DNA from: Dactylosporangium roseum
GTDB taxonomy: Bacteria > Actinomycetota > Actinomycetes > Mycobacteriales > Micromonosporaceae
Assembly (NCBI RefSeq): GCF_025264685.1
Contig: NZ_CP073721.1
Coordinates: forward strand, 2,409,001-2,473,000
Length of the DNA stretch: 64,000 nucleotides
Direction of reading: 5' to 3'
This document shows positions 57,261-64,000 of the stretch, one piece after another (the stretch's first letter is position 1; every line of letters starts with the position of its first letter). A program made the position numbers and the translations under genes. The notes under the pieces are model-generated. The model was given only the letters and a program-made list of their open reading frames with translations, searched no databases and was not told the origin of the DNA.

Positions 57261-58157
57261 CTACCCTAACCAACCGCCGGACGGCCGTGGTGCCGCGGCC
57301 GGGGCGCGGCCACGGATCAGCGACGTCAGTGCCTCGTCGATGTCCCGGCCGAGGTACCGCTCGACGTCGCCCGCGGTGCCGACGCCGAGGCCCGGGTGGA
57401 GCACGATCTCGCACTTCCACTCGGGCACGGTGCCGAGCGCGAACAGCGGCCCGCCCCGCGCGGACGCGCCGGCCAGCCGCGCCGGGTCGGCCGGGTCGCC
57501 GTTGGGGAAGAGCTGGAAGCCGACGACCCGCCAGTCGCCGGTGTAGCCGTAGACCGGGTAGTCGAGGCCGCCGAACTCGGCGAGGACCGACCGCCCGGCG
57601 GCGACCAGGTCGGCCGGCAGGTCGTGCTGCCCGGGGGCGGCGCGGGGCCACCACGCGTCGATCACCGGGCCGACGTCCCGGCCGGGCGCCCAGCCGACGG
57701 TGACCAGCAGATCGTAGACGTCGGGCGGGAAGCGGAACTGGATCGGGGCCGAAGGCTCGAACGGCGTGGGCTGCCGCCGCAGCAGCGCCTGGTGCGCCTG
57801 CCCGACCCGGTCGGCGTGGACCCGCGGGCTCCAGAAGCCGCGCTGGACGATCAGGTCGGCCAGCGCACCGGGCGGCGCGACGCCGTGGTGCTCCAGGTAG
57901 TACTCCAGCGCCAGGGGCCAGATCCAGACGCCGTCGGTGCGGTAGCCCCGCGGTACCACCGCCGAATGCCGCGGATCGAGGACGTCCGGACCCTTCGTGG
58001 CCTCGTCCCGGATCACGGACGGCGCGCTGCGCAGGTAGCGCAGCGTGCGGTGGAACCGCGGATCCTGCGGGGTGAAGGCACCGGCGACCAGCCGGCCACC
58101 GGTGTCCGCGCCCAGCTCCACGAACCGGAACGGCAGGTCCGACTCGACCGTGCTCAT
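57261..58157 (-). CDS. SUKH-3 domain fusion protein
   Basis: A 298-residue protein. The N-terminal half (to about residue 130) is an unassigned domain (LRYLRSAPSVIRDEATKGPD; DGVWIWPLALEYYLEHHGVA). The C-terminal half is SUKH-3-like: IQFRFPPDVYDLLVTVGWAP, then SVLAEFGGLDYPVYGYTGDW and LGRDIDEALTSLIRGR. This is longer than ordinary SUKH-3 immunity proteins. ATG 58157 overlaps the HD gene by 4 nt. In the toxin operon it is the second immunity candidate after the HD hydrolase. Confidence 0.72.
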   Translation of the reverse strand: MSTVESDLPFRFVELGADTGGRLVAGAFTPQDPRFHRTLRYLRSAPSVIRDEATKGPDVLDPRHSAVVPRGYRTDGVWIWPLALEYYLEHHGVAPPGALADLIVQRGFWSPRVHADRVGQAHQALLRRQPTPFEPSAPIQFRFPPDVYDLLVTVGWAPGRDVGPVIDAWWPRAAPGQHDLPADLVAAGRSVLAEFGGLDYPVYGYTGDWRVVGFQLFPNGDPADPARLAGASARGGPLFALGTVPEWKCEIVLHPGLGVGTAGDVERYLGRDIDEALTSLIRGRAPAAAPRPSGGWLG

Positions 58158-58741
58158 GACCCATCCTCCGCGAGGTCGGCGTGGTCGTGCTGCCAGTGGC
58201 GGTACCACTCCTCGAACCACGGCCGGCCGGCGGCGAGCGGCACGACGGTCGCGACGGTCTCCCCGTAGTACGACGCCCGTTTCTCCGGCCGCGGATGGGT
58301 CCGCAGCCGCTGCACGTTGCTGAGCCGGTCGGCGAGCTTCACGTCGATCGCCTCGGCCGGCGCCTGCCGCAGCCGTGCCAGGTAGGCGGCGCGGTCGGTG
58401 CCGGGGGTCCTGGTCACCCAGCCGACCAGTTCGGCGACGCGCGGCCCGAAGCGCTGCCGCACCTCGTCGAGGGTGGTGCCGGTGTCCTCGACGACGTCGT
58501 GCAGCAGCGCGGCGCGCAGCGTGTCCGGGTCGCGATCCCCGACGGCGTCGACGAGCACCTGTAGCGCCTCCAGGAGGTGCTCGACGTAGGGCTCGCCGGC
58601 CGGGCGGCGCTGGTCGCCGTGGCGGTCGGCGGCGAACGCGACCGCCTCGTCGAGGCCGGCCAGGGTCTGCGCGGGAAGCCGGTCGGCGAAGCGCTGCCGC
58701 AGCGCCGGCCAGCCCACCGACCCGTCGAACGTCTCAGGCAT
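58154..58741 (-). CDS. Rel/MESH1-type HD alarmone hydrolase
   Basis: A 195-residue metal-dependent HD hydrolase. It has the full motif series of the Rel/SpoT hydrolase domain: AVAFAADRHGDQRRPAGEPY followed by VEHLLEAL (first His), LRAALLHDVVEDTGTTLDEV (HD and ED), RFGPRVAELVGWVTR and IDVKLADRLSNVQRLRTHP (final Asp). It has no synthetase, TGS or ACT domain, so it is a small alarmone hydrolase. ATG 58741 overlaps the upstream gene by 8 nt. It lies in the same operon as, and two genes after, a toxin ending in a RelA/SpoT synthetase domain. The natural inference is an immunity enzyme that destroys the toxin's product. Confidence 0.88.
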   Translation of the reverse strand: MPETFDGSVGWPALRQRFADRLPAQTLAGLDEAVAFAADRHGDQRRPAGEPYVEHLLEALQVLVDAVGDRDPDTLRAALLHDVVEDTGTTLDEVRQRFGPRVAELVGWVTRTPGTDRAAYLARLRQAPAEAIDVKLADRLSNVQRLRTHPRPEKRASYYGETVATVVPLAAGRPWFEEWYRHWQHDHADLAEDGS

Positions 58742-59474
58742 CGGCGGGACCGTCCTTGCCGAACCAGGTCGCGTCGACCGTGGGGGAGGTGCCCAGCAGC
58801 GACACGGCCGTGCTGCGGTGCCGCCAGACGAGCGCGATCTCGTGACCGGCGTTCGTCGCGACGACGGTGGTCGAGGCGGGCTTCTCCAGCGGCTCACCCA
58901 GTGCCCACCCGGCCCCGCGCAGCCACCGCGCGACCGCCTGGAGCGTCTCCGGCACCGGCTGCCCGGCCGGCGGGATCACCGCGTAGCCGCACTCGACCCG
59001 GAACTGCTCCTCGGCGAGGTCGACCGACGCGCGACCGACCCGCTGCGGCCCGGGGTCCGACAACAGCGTCACCCGCCCGCCCGCGACCGCGCCGGCGGCG
59101 CCGGCGAGCTGCTCGCGCAGCCACCGCTGGGACTGCTCCAGCCAGCGCCCCATGGCGTCCCAGCCGACCGGGGTCGCCTGGTGCTCCGGGAGCGGCCGGA
59201 CGCCGATCGGCGTGCCGCCCTCGATGTGCCTGGCCCGCCACTGCTGCCACGACGGCAGCCCGGTCCGTGGCGTGCCCGGACCGGCCTGCGACGTCTCGTA
59301 GTCGGCGATCAGCCGCCGCTCGCGCAGCGCGAGCGAGGCGGCCTCCACGTCCGCGCGCACCGCCGCGGGGTCGGCGTAGTCCCGACCGTCGACGGAGAAC
59401 ACCGGCTCCAGGTCGTCGTAGGCCTCGCCGAGCCGGAAGACGTAGACCGTCGTGAGCTCGGCCCCGTCACCCAT
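58734..59474 (-). CDS. Toxin-operon protein of unknown function
   Basis: A 246-residue soluble protein, not recognised. It has an N-terminal strand TTVYVFRLGEAYDDLEPVFS, a charged helix (AVRADVEAASLALRERRLIA), a W-rich middle (GLPSWQQWRARHIEGG; RWLEQSQRWLREQLAGAAGA) and a C-terminal alpha/beta part (TLQAVARWLRGAGWALGEPL; GHEIALVWRHRSTAVSLL). Its ATG overlaps the toxin stop by 8 nt and its stop overlaps the HD gene, so it sits directly between toxin and hydrolase. Chaperone, adaptor or second immunity factor are all possible. Confidence 0.65.
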   Translation of the reverse strand: MGDGAELTTVYVFRLGEAYDDLEPVFSVDGRDYADPAAVRADVEAASLALRERRLIADYETSQAGPGTPRTGLPSWQQWRARHIEGGTPIGVRPLPEHQATPVGWDAMGRWLEQSQRWLREQLAGAAGAVAGGRVTLLSDPGPQRVGRASVDLAEEQFRVECGYAVIPPAGQPVPETLQAVARWLRGAGWALGEPLEKPASTTVVATNAGHEIALVWRHRSTAVSLLGTSPTVDATWFGKDGPADA

Positions 59475-62400
59475 CCGTCATCTCCAACTGGTCCCGGGCG
59501 GCCGCCTCCCTGAGCGCCTCCCGGACCGCCTGCTTCTCGTCGTCCGTCAGCACGATATACGGCTTGTACAGGGAGTTGTGCTCGATGTCGGCGGCCACGG
59601 ACGCGCGCAGCGTGGTCAACTGGAGCTCGAACGCGTACCGCCGGCCCTCGATCTCGGTCCCGATCACCAACGGGATCACCCGGTACGCGGGGTTCTTCGA
59701 CTTCGGCTTGGCGTACATGTTGTCGATCTCGACGATCCGGCCGCCGGCACCGACGCCGAAGTGCTGGACGACCGCCGTCAGCGCGCGCTGGAGGCTCGCC
59801 ATGTCGGGCACGGTGATCCGGGCGCCGACCGCGTCGACGATGTCACCGACCCGGTACTGGCCGCGCCCGGCGTCGCCCGGGCGGCCGCGGGCCATCCGCC
59901 GGACCTTGTCGACCAGGCCGTCCGCGTCCTTCGGCCGGCTGTTGTAGTCGACCGGCCCGTCCGCCTCCTCCCGCAGCATGGCGACGATCGGCGCGAGCTC
60001 CCCGTCGACCGCCGGCTTGACCGCGTGCCGGAGGCGGTGGGCGTAGTCCTCCACGGCCTGCCGCTCGGCGGGCGACGGCGTCGCGCCCGCCTCGAGCGCC
60101 GTCCGGTCGTCCGCCTTCATCTCCTCGACGTAGGCGCTGAGCCGGGTCCGGCCGTCCGCGGCGTGGTTGAGCTCGTGCGCGACCTGCTCGTACAGCGGGC
60201 CGCGGCCGGGATGGTCGGCGAGGAAGCCCGGCAGGTCGACCCCGCCGTACGGCCGCATCGCGTCACCGCGGGCCAGCTCCTCGACGGTGCCCATCACCCG
60301 CTCGTGGAGCACTGGGCTGCGCAGCGAGTTGGTGACGTTCAGCGCGTGCGGGTCGGCGACCAGTTGCCGCACCACCGAGGACAGCTCCGGCGAGTGCGGG
60401 CCGACCCGGTCGGCGACGGACTGCTGGACGTCGGGCACCGTGTACCGCCCGTCGGGCCCCGGCGGCCCGATCGGCCGAGTCAGCTCGGGTGGCGGCGGGA
60501 ACGCTCCCGGGCCTCCCCATCGAGGATCAGGCGGCGCAGTTCCGTCTCGTCCGGCAGTGCCGTGCCCAACTCCCTGGCGATGCGCTCCGCCTCCGTCCGG
60601 GACACCACCCGGGTCCGTGCCGGGTCCGCGCTGCCCGGGGAGCTGGCCGAGGTCGCCTCGAAGCGCCAGCTCCACAAGGCCCGGTCGAACCTCGTCGAAC
60701 GGTCCTGCCCAACTGTCCGCTCCGCGCAGACCAGGGTCTCGGCCGGCGGGATCCGCTCCGCCGTCGGATAGATCGCCAGGTACTCGTACTCGATCCTCGG
60801 GGTGTCCTCCACCACCAGCACCGTCCCGGGCGAGACCGGGCTCGGCGTCGTACGCTCCAGGACCAGCGTGACCTGTCCGGTCCTGCGGTCCGCGGGGCTC
60901 TGGAACTCCACCGCCAGCACCTTCGTCCGCGCCCCGGTGCCATCCCCGAGCACCATCTCCGGCTCGATCACCCCATGCAGCGGCAGGCCCGACACCAGCA
61001 GCTCCCGGCTCGGCAGATCGAAGATCTTCTCCACCGAGAAGCGGATCACCATACGCCTCATCCTCCAGCCGGGCCCTGAGCCGATCCAGCGCGGGCCCCT
61101 CACTCGCGAACGCCTCCCGCTCGAGCTGCGCCCGCAGGTTGCCGGTGACCCGGACACCGCCGCGGAGCTGCTCGACGTGCGTGTACTCGTGCGCGATCGT
61201 CGCGGCGAGCGTGTCCCGGTCGGCGAACGCGGCGGGACCGAGCCGCACGACCCGGCCGCCCTCGTGGACAGGGGTGGTGGCCGAGAGGCCGCGCTCGTCG
61301 AGCATCCGGATCCGGGCCGGGTCGGTGACGAGCTCCACCCGAACGCCGGTGAGGTCGATGCCCATCAGGCCGGCGAGCCGGTCGACCTCGGCGTGGGTCA
61401 TCGGGACGTCGCCGCCGTTGCGCCAGACGTCCTCGTTGGTGCGGCCCAGGTCGTCCGGAGGCCGGTGCGGGCCGTGGTCGTCCGGCGGCGGCGGTGGCGG
61501 CTCGTGCAGCCGGCCCGACAGCGCCGCCGGATCCTCGTACCCGTCGACGCGCAGGCGCATCTCGTACAAGTCGAAACCGACCCGGCTCACGTCGGTCACG
61601 TGCATCCGGGTGCCGGCCGCCAGCAGCGTGTCCCCGCGGGTGTGTTCGCCCACGGCGCCGATCCAGGCCATGTGGGTACCGGCAGGTGCCTCCACCACCA
61701 CGCGGACGTCACCGCCGGAGGTGCCGTGCTCGTCCGCGGAGAGCCGCGTGAAGCCGCTCACCGACAGGTCCGCACCGACCAGGCCGGGCAGGTCGGTGAC
61801 GCTGTCCACGCCGAGCCGGCGCAGGTCCGTGCCGCCGTGCAGGCGCAGGTCGGCCGGCGACGGGCGCATCGCGTCCTGGATGCGGAACGCGTCGGCGCGG
61901 CTGCCGCCGTGCTCCGCGCCACCGGAGTGCAGATAGCCGTCGATCGCGGAGCCGCCGGTGCCCGCGTAGCGGCTCATCGCGTCCCGCTGGTCCGGTGCCC
62001 AGCCCGCGCCGTGACCGCCGGTCTCGCGGTCGACGAACGCGGGGTCGGGCTCGCGGAACGGACCGGCGCTCGAATCGGACCACGGCCGGTGGCTGGTGGC
62101 CAGGTCCAGCCGGACCGAGGCGTCGTGGTGGCCGCGCCCCGCCGGGGTGGCGAGGTAGTCCTCGAGCATCCGGGTGTATCCGCCAGGCGTCCCGCGCTCG
62201 GCCTGGAGCGCCGCGTCGAGCGCCCGGGCCGCCTCGTGGATCGTCATGCCCGTCGAAAAGTCGTGCGTCTTGCGGTAGACCTGCTCGCGCAGCGCGTCGT
62301 ACAGCTCCCGGCCGGTCATCCCCTGCCGGAGGTCGAGCTGGACGGCGTCCGTCATCCGCCGGATCTCCTCGGGCAGCGGCGGGTTCTCGTAGGCCCGCAG

Positions 62401-64000
62401 GACCGCGTCACGGCGGGCGAGCAGATCGCCGGTCAGGTGCGCCGCGCGGTCCGCCGGCAGGCCGGCCGTGTCGACCGCGGCCCGGATCTGCTCGTCCGAC
62501 ATGGCACGGACCGCCGCGACGGCGGTGTGCCCTTCGCCGGGCGGCGGGACCGGGCCGCCGTCGAGCAGCGAAGGCTCGCCGAGCCGGCCGGCCAGGGCCC
62601 GGTCGAGGTCGGCGAGCACCCGGTCCGGGCGGGCCGGTGCGGCGGGCTCGTGCGCCGGGTCCGGGCCGCGCAGCGCGCTGTCGATGCGGTCCCGGAGCAG
62701 GTCGGCGCCCTGGTGCGCGAGGTCCTCGGCCGAGGTGAACGAGCGCCGGTCGGGGGAGAAGTGCCCGGCGTCGGGCCCCTCCGGGCGCGCGGCGCGCAGG
62801 AACTCGTGCACCGCCCGGGCATCGACGTCGACCGTCCGTCCGTCGGCCAGCGTCACCCGGACGACCGACCGACTGCCGCCGCGCTCCATGACCGGGCTGA
62901 CGGTGGACACCCGCTCGACCCGGACCACCCCGGGGATCTCACCGGGCCGGTCCAGCTCGGCGAGCGCCCGCGCGAAGGCCGTGTCGCCACGCGTGATGCT
63001 GTACGGCGTGGGGTCGGCGCCCGTCACGCGGACCTCGAGCCGCGACAGGTCGGCGCCGCGGCCGGCGAGCACCTCCCGCTGCCGGACGACGTGCTCGGCG
63101 GTCGGCACGTAGTGGCCGCTGTTGTTGTCGACCATGGTGACACGGCCGTTCACGACGTTCATCTCGCCGACCGCCAGCACGTCGCCGCCGGCGAGCAGCG
63201 TCGAGTGCTTCGCGCCGATCCGGCCGCCGTCGACCCACTCCATCGCGTGGATGCCCTGCGTGTGCGGGTCGGTCGCGAAGATGTAGTGCCCGTGCAGCGG
63301 GATGCCGCGCTGGTCGTACAGCAGGCCGTCGACGATCCGCACCTCCTGCCGCGCGCGCTGGGCGGCGTCGAGGTACGGCACGCCGTCGCGGCCGTCCTGC
63401 AGCCGGATCGCCGGCTCGAGGCGGATCGGGGCGCCGTGGTCGCGCGGGCCGACGACGGTGATCCGCGGCTGGTGAACCGGCGAGCCGTCCGGCGCGGTGT
63501 GGGCGAAGTCGAGCCTCAGGTGCTCGAGGTGCCGGGCCGTGACGGCGTCGACGCCGTACTCGGCGACCAGCTCGATCCGCGGCGGCTGGCCGTCGACCCA
63601 CTGGCGCGGGTCGGCCGCGGCCCGCAGCAGGTTGCCGGCGTGCTCGTCGAGGACGTGCCGGGCCGCCGGGTCGCCGGTGCGGGTCAGCTCGGCCGGCAGG
63701 TGCGACGTCCAGACCCGTCCGCCGTCGGCGGCCTCGACCGGGATCGGCCGGCCCGGATCGTACTGGTGGGGCTCGTGCCGGCCGCCGAGGTCGACCGGCG
63801 GGCTCTGGCCCGGATCCGGGGGCAGGAGGTTCAACTCGCCCGGGCGGAACGTGTTGTCCGGGCGAGTCATCTGGAACGGCCGCACCTGGGTGGTGGGCCG
63901 GTCGGGGATGTCGATCCGTGGGCGGCCCTGCGGGTCCGGGCCGTCCAGGCGCGGGAACAGCTCCTGCGTCACCTTGTGGTACTCGACGCGCAGCGTGCCG
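59467..64000 (-). CDS. Giant polymorphic toxin with RelA/SpoT synthetase C-terminus (partial)
   Basis: The frame is open from the right edge, so the N-terminus is outside the window; over 1,500 residues are visible. Features in order: Pro/Gly-rich toxin body; a region with NGRVTMVDNNSGHYVPTAEH (about 63150); an ART-like domain (about 62010-61545: YAGTGGSAIDGYLHSG, LRLHGGTDLRRLG, VSGFTRLSADEHG); a zincin motif HEYTH (61177-61191). Then a 570-bp stretch (61050-60480) where this frame has poor third-position G/C and another gene overlaps. Then a second zincin motif HELNH (60163-60177), and finally a RelA/SpoT nucleotidyltransferase-like domain (59955-59470) with YNSRPKDADGLVDKVRRMA, DIVDAVGARITVPD, YAFELQLTTLRASV and EHNSLYKPY. 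Probably secreted by the nearby type VII system. It may be one protein or two genes split by a frameshift. Confidence 0.75.
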   Translation of the reverse strand, partial: GTLRVEYHKVTQELFPRLDGPDPQGRPRIDIPDRPTTQVRPFQMTRPDNTFRPGELNLLPPDPGQSPPVDLGGRHEPHQYDPGRPIPVEAADGGRVWTSHLPAELTRTGDPAARHVLDEHAGNLLRAAADPRQWVDGQPPRIELVAEYGVDAVTARHLEHLRLDFAHTAPDGSPVHQPRITVVGPRDHGAPIRLEPAIRLQDGRDGVPYLDAAQRARQEVRIVDGLLYDQRGIPLHGHYIFATDPHTQGIHAMEWVDGGRIGAKHSTLLAGGDVLAVGEMNVVNGRVTMVDNNSGHYVPTAEHVVRQREVLAGRGADLSRLEVRVTGADPTPYSITRGDTAFARALAELDRPGEIPGVVRVERVSTVSPVMERGGSRSVVRVTLADGRTVDVDARAVHEFLRAARPEGPDAGHFSPDRRSFTSAEDLAHQGADLLRDRIDSALRGPDPAHEPAAPARPDRVLADLDRALAGRLGEPSLLDGGPVPPPGEGHTAVAAVRAMSDEQIRAAVDTAGLPADRAAHLTGDLLARRDAVLRAYENPPLPEEIRRMTDAVQLDLRQGMTGRELYDALREQVYRKTHDFSTGMTIHEAARALDAALQAERGTPGGYTRMLEDYLATPAGRGHHDASVRLDLATSHRPWSDSSAGPFREPDPAFVDRETGGHGAGWAPDQRDAMSRYAGTGGSAIDGYLHSGGAEHGGSRADAFRIQDAMRPSPADLRLHGGTDLRRLGVDSVTDLPGLVGADLSVSGFTRLSADEHGTSGGDVRVVVEAPAGTHMAWIGAVGEHTRGDTLLAAGTRMHVTDVSRVGFDLYEMRLRVDGYEDPAALSGRLHEPPPPPPDDHGPHRPPDDLGRTNEDVWRNGGDVPMTHAEVDRLAGLMGIDLTGVRVELVTDPARIRMLDERGLSATTPVHEGGRVVRLGPAAFADRDTLAATIAHEYTHVEQLRGGVRVTGNLRAQLEREAFASEGPALDRLRARLEDEAYGDPLLGGEDLRSAEPGAAGVGPAAAWGDRAGDGARGWHRGADEGAGGGVPEPRGPQDRTGHAGPGAYDAEPGLARDGAGGGGHPEDRVRVPGDLSDGGADPAGRDPGLRGADSWAGPFDEVRPGLVELALRGDLGQLPGQRGPGTDPGGVPDGGGAHRQGVGHGTAGRDGTAPPDPRWGGPGAFPPPPELTRPIGPPGPDGRYTVPDVQQSVADRVGPHSPELSSVVRQLVADPHALNVTNSLRSPVLHERVMGTVEELARGDAMRPYGGVDLPGFLADHPGRGPLYEQVAHELNHAADGRTRLSAYVEEMKADDRTALEAGATPSPAERQAVEDYAHRLRHAVKPAVDGELAPIVAMLREEADGPVDYNSRPKDADGLVDKVRRMARGRPGDAGRGQYRVGDIVDAVGARITVPDMASLQRALTAVVQHFGVGAGGRIVEIDNMYAKPKSKNPAYRVIPLVIGTEIEGRRYAFELQLTTLRASVAADIEHNSLYKPYIVLTDDEKQAVREALREAAARDQLEMTDG
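60480..61052 (-). CDS. Out-of-frame gene nested in the toxin ORF
   Basis: A 190-residue frame with its own GGAGG 9 nt before ATG 61052 and strong third-position G/C, unlike the overlapping toxin frame in the same bases. The N-terminal 85 residues look like an EF-Tu domain-2 beta-barrel: VIRFSVEKIFDLPSRELLVS, GVIEPEMVLGDGTGARTKVL, GQVTLVLERTTPSPVSPGTV. The C-terminal part is mixed (YLAIYPTAERIPPAETLVCA; RTEAERIARELGTALPDETE). It ends in TGA at 60480-60482, where the flanking toxin frame becomes coding-like again. Either a real separate gene or the product of two frame changes. Confidence 0.6.
   Translation of the reverse strand: MVIRFSVEKIFDLPSRELLVSGLPLHGVIEPEMVLGDGTGARTKVLAVEFQSPADRRTGQVTLVLERTTPSPVSPGTVLVVEDTPRIEYEYLAIYPTAERIPPAETLVCAERTVGQDRSTRFDRALWSWRFEATSASSPGSADPARTRVVSRTEAERIARELGTALPDETELRRLILDGEARERSRRHPS

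Overview
The window is very GC-rich, with strong G/C preference at third codon positions, many GTG and some TTG starts, and chains of overlapping genes (ATGA/GTGA). It reads as an actinobacterial chromosome. The combination of an iniBAC-like dynamin locus with an Hsp70 and an IniR-like regulator, a conservon-type sensor/roadblock/DUF742 module, an NgcEFG-type amino-sugar importer, type VII secretion (EccE) and SUKH/TY-Chap/deaminase toxin-associated genes suggests Micromonosporaceae (Actinoplanes/Dactylosporangium/Micromonospora-like). No rRNA, tRNA, CRISPR array, prophage or insertion sequence was seen.

Layout. 1-3.7 kb: the end of a Mur ligase (MurD/MurD2 type), a DUF2277 protein and a histidine kinase/LuxR response-regulator pair. 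3.9-7.2 kb: a MacB/FtsX-type ABC transporter. 7.2-9.1 kb: a STAS anti-anti-sigma factor and a bacterial eRF1-like (baeRF) protein. 9.2-15.7 kb: an amino-sugar salvage cluster, with murQ and an RpiR-family regulator divergent from a BadF-type amino-sugar kinase and an NgcE-F-G-like importer that lacks its ATPase. 15.7-19.1 kb: a large secreted TIG-repeat protein and an alpha/beta hydrolase.

19.2-26.5 kb (minus) is a six-gene overlapping operon: Hsp70 - IniR-like LuxR regulator - conservon sensor kinase - roadblock - DUF742 - membrane-anchored CBM2 protein. It diverges from iniB-, iniA- and iniC-like genes (26.8-31.2 kb). 31-49 kb holds a Na+/H+ antiporter, a three-gene membrane operon of unknown function, and a run of stress/maintenance-type genes: AI-2E transporter, HdeD-like DUF308, a striking 20-21-residue repeat protein, serine hydrolase, SPFH protein, WS/DGAT acyltransferase, CapA-like protein, CBS protein, PEBP, S28 peptidase, class V aminotransferase, a VC0807-like membrane protein and a PaaX-like regulator.

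49.7-64 kb is the flank of a type VII secretion / polymorphic toxin island. The plus strand carries EccE, a partner with a Walker B-like but no Walker A motif, a beta-helix/CbxX-type AAA protein and a small membrane protein. The minus strand carries a YwqJ-type deaminase - SUKH-3 - SseB operon and a second operon headed by a giant toxin that runs off the right edge. That toxin has an ART-like domain, two HExxH motifs and a C-terminal RelA/SpoT-type alarmone-synthetase domain. Downstream in the same operon lie an unknown gene, a Rel-type HD hydrolase (the obvious immunity candidate), a SUKH-3 protein, an unknown gene and a TY-Chap-like gene. I consider the RelA/SpoT toxin plus HD hydrolase pair the most exciting system here. 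A second, out-of-frame gene nested in the toxin ORF (60480-61052) is the main structural puzzle.
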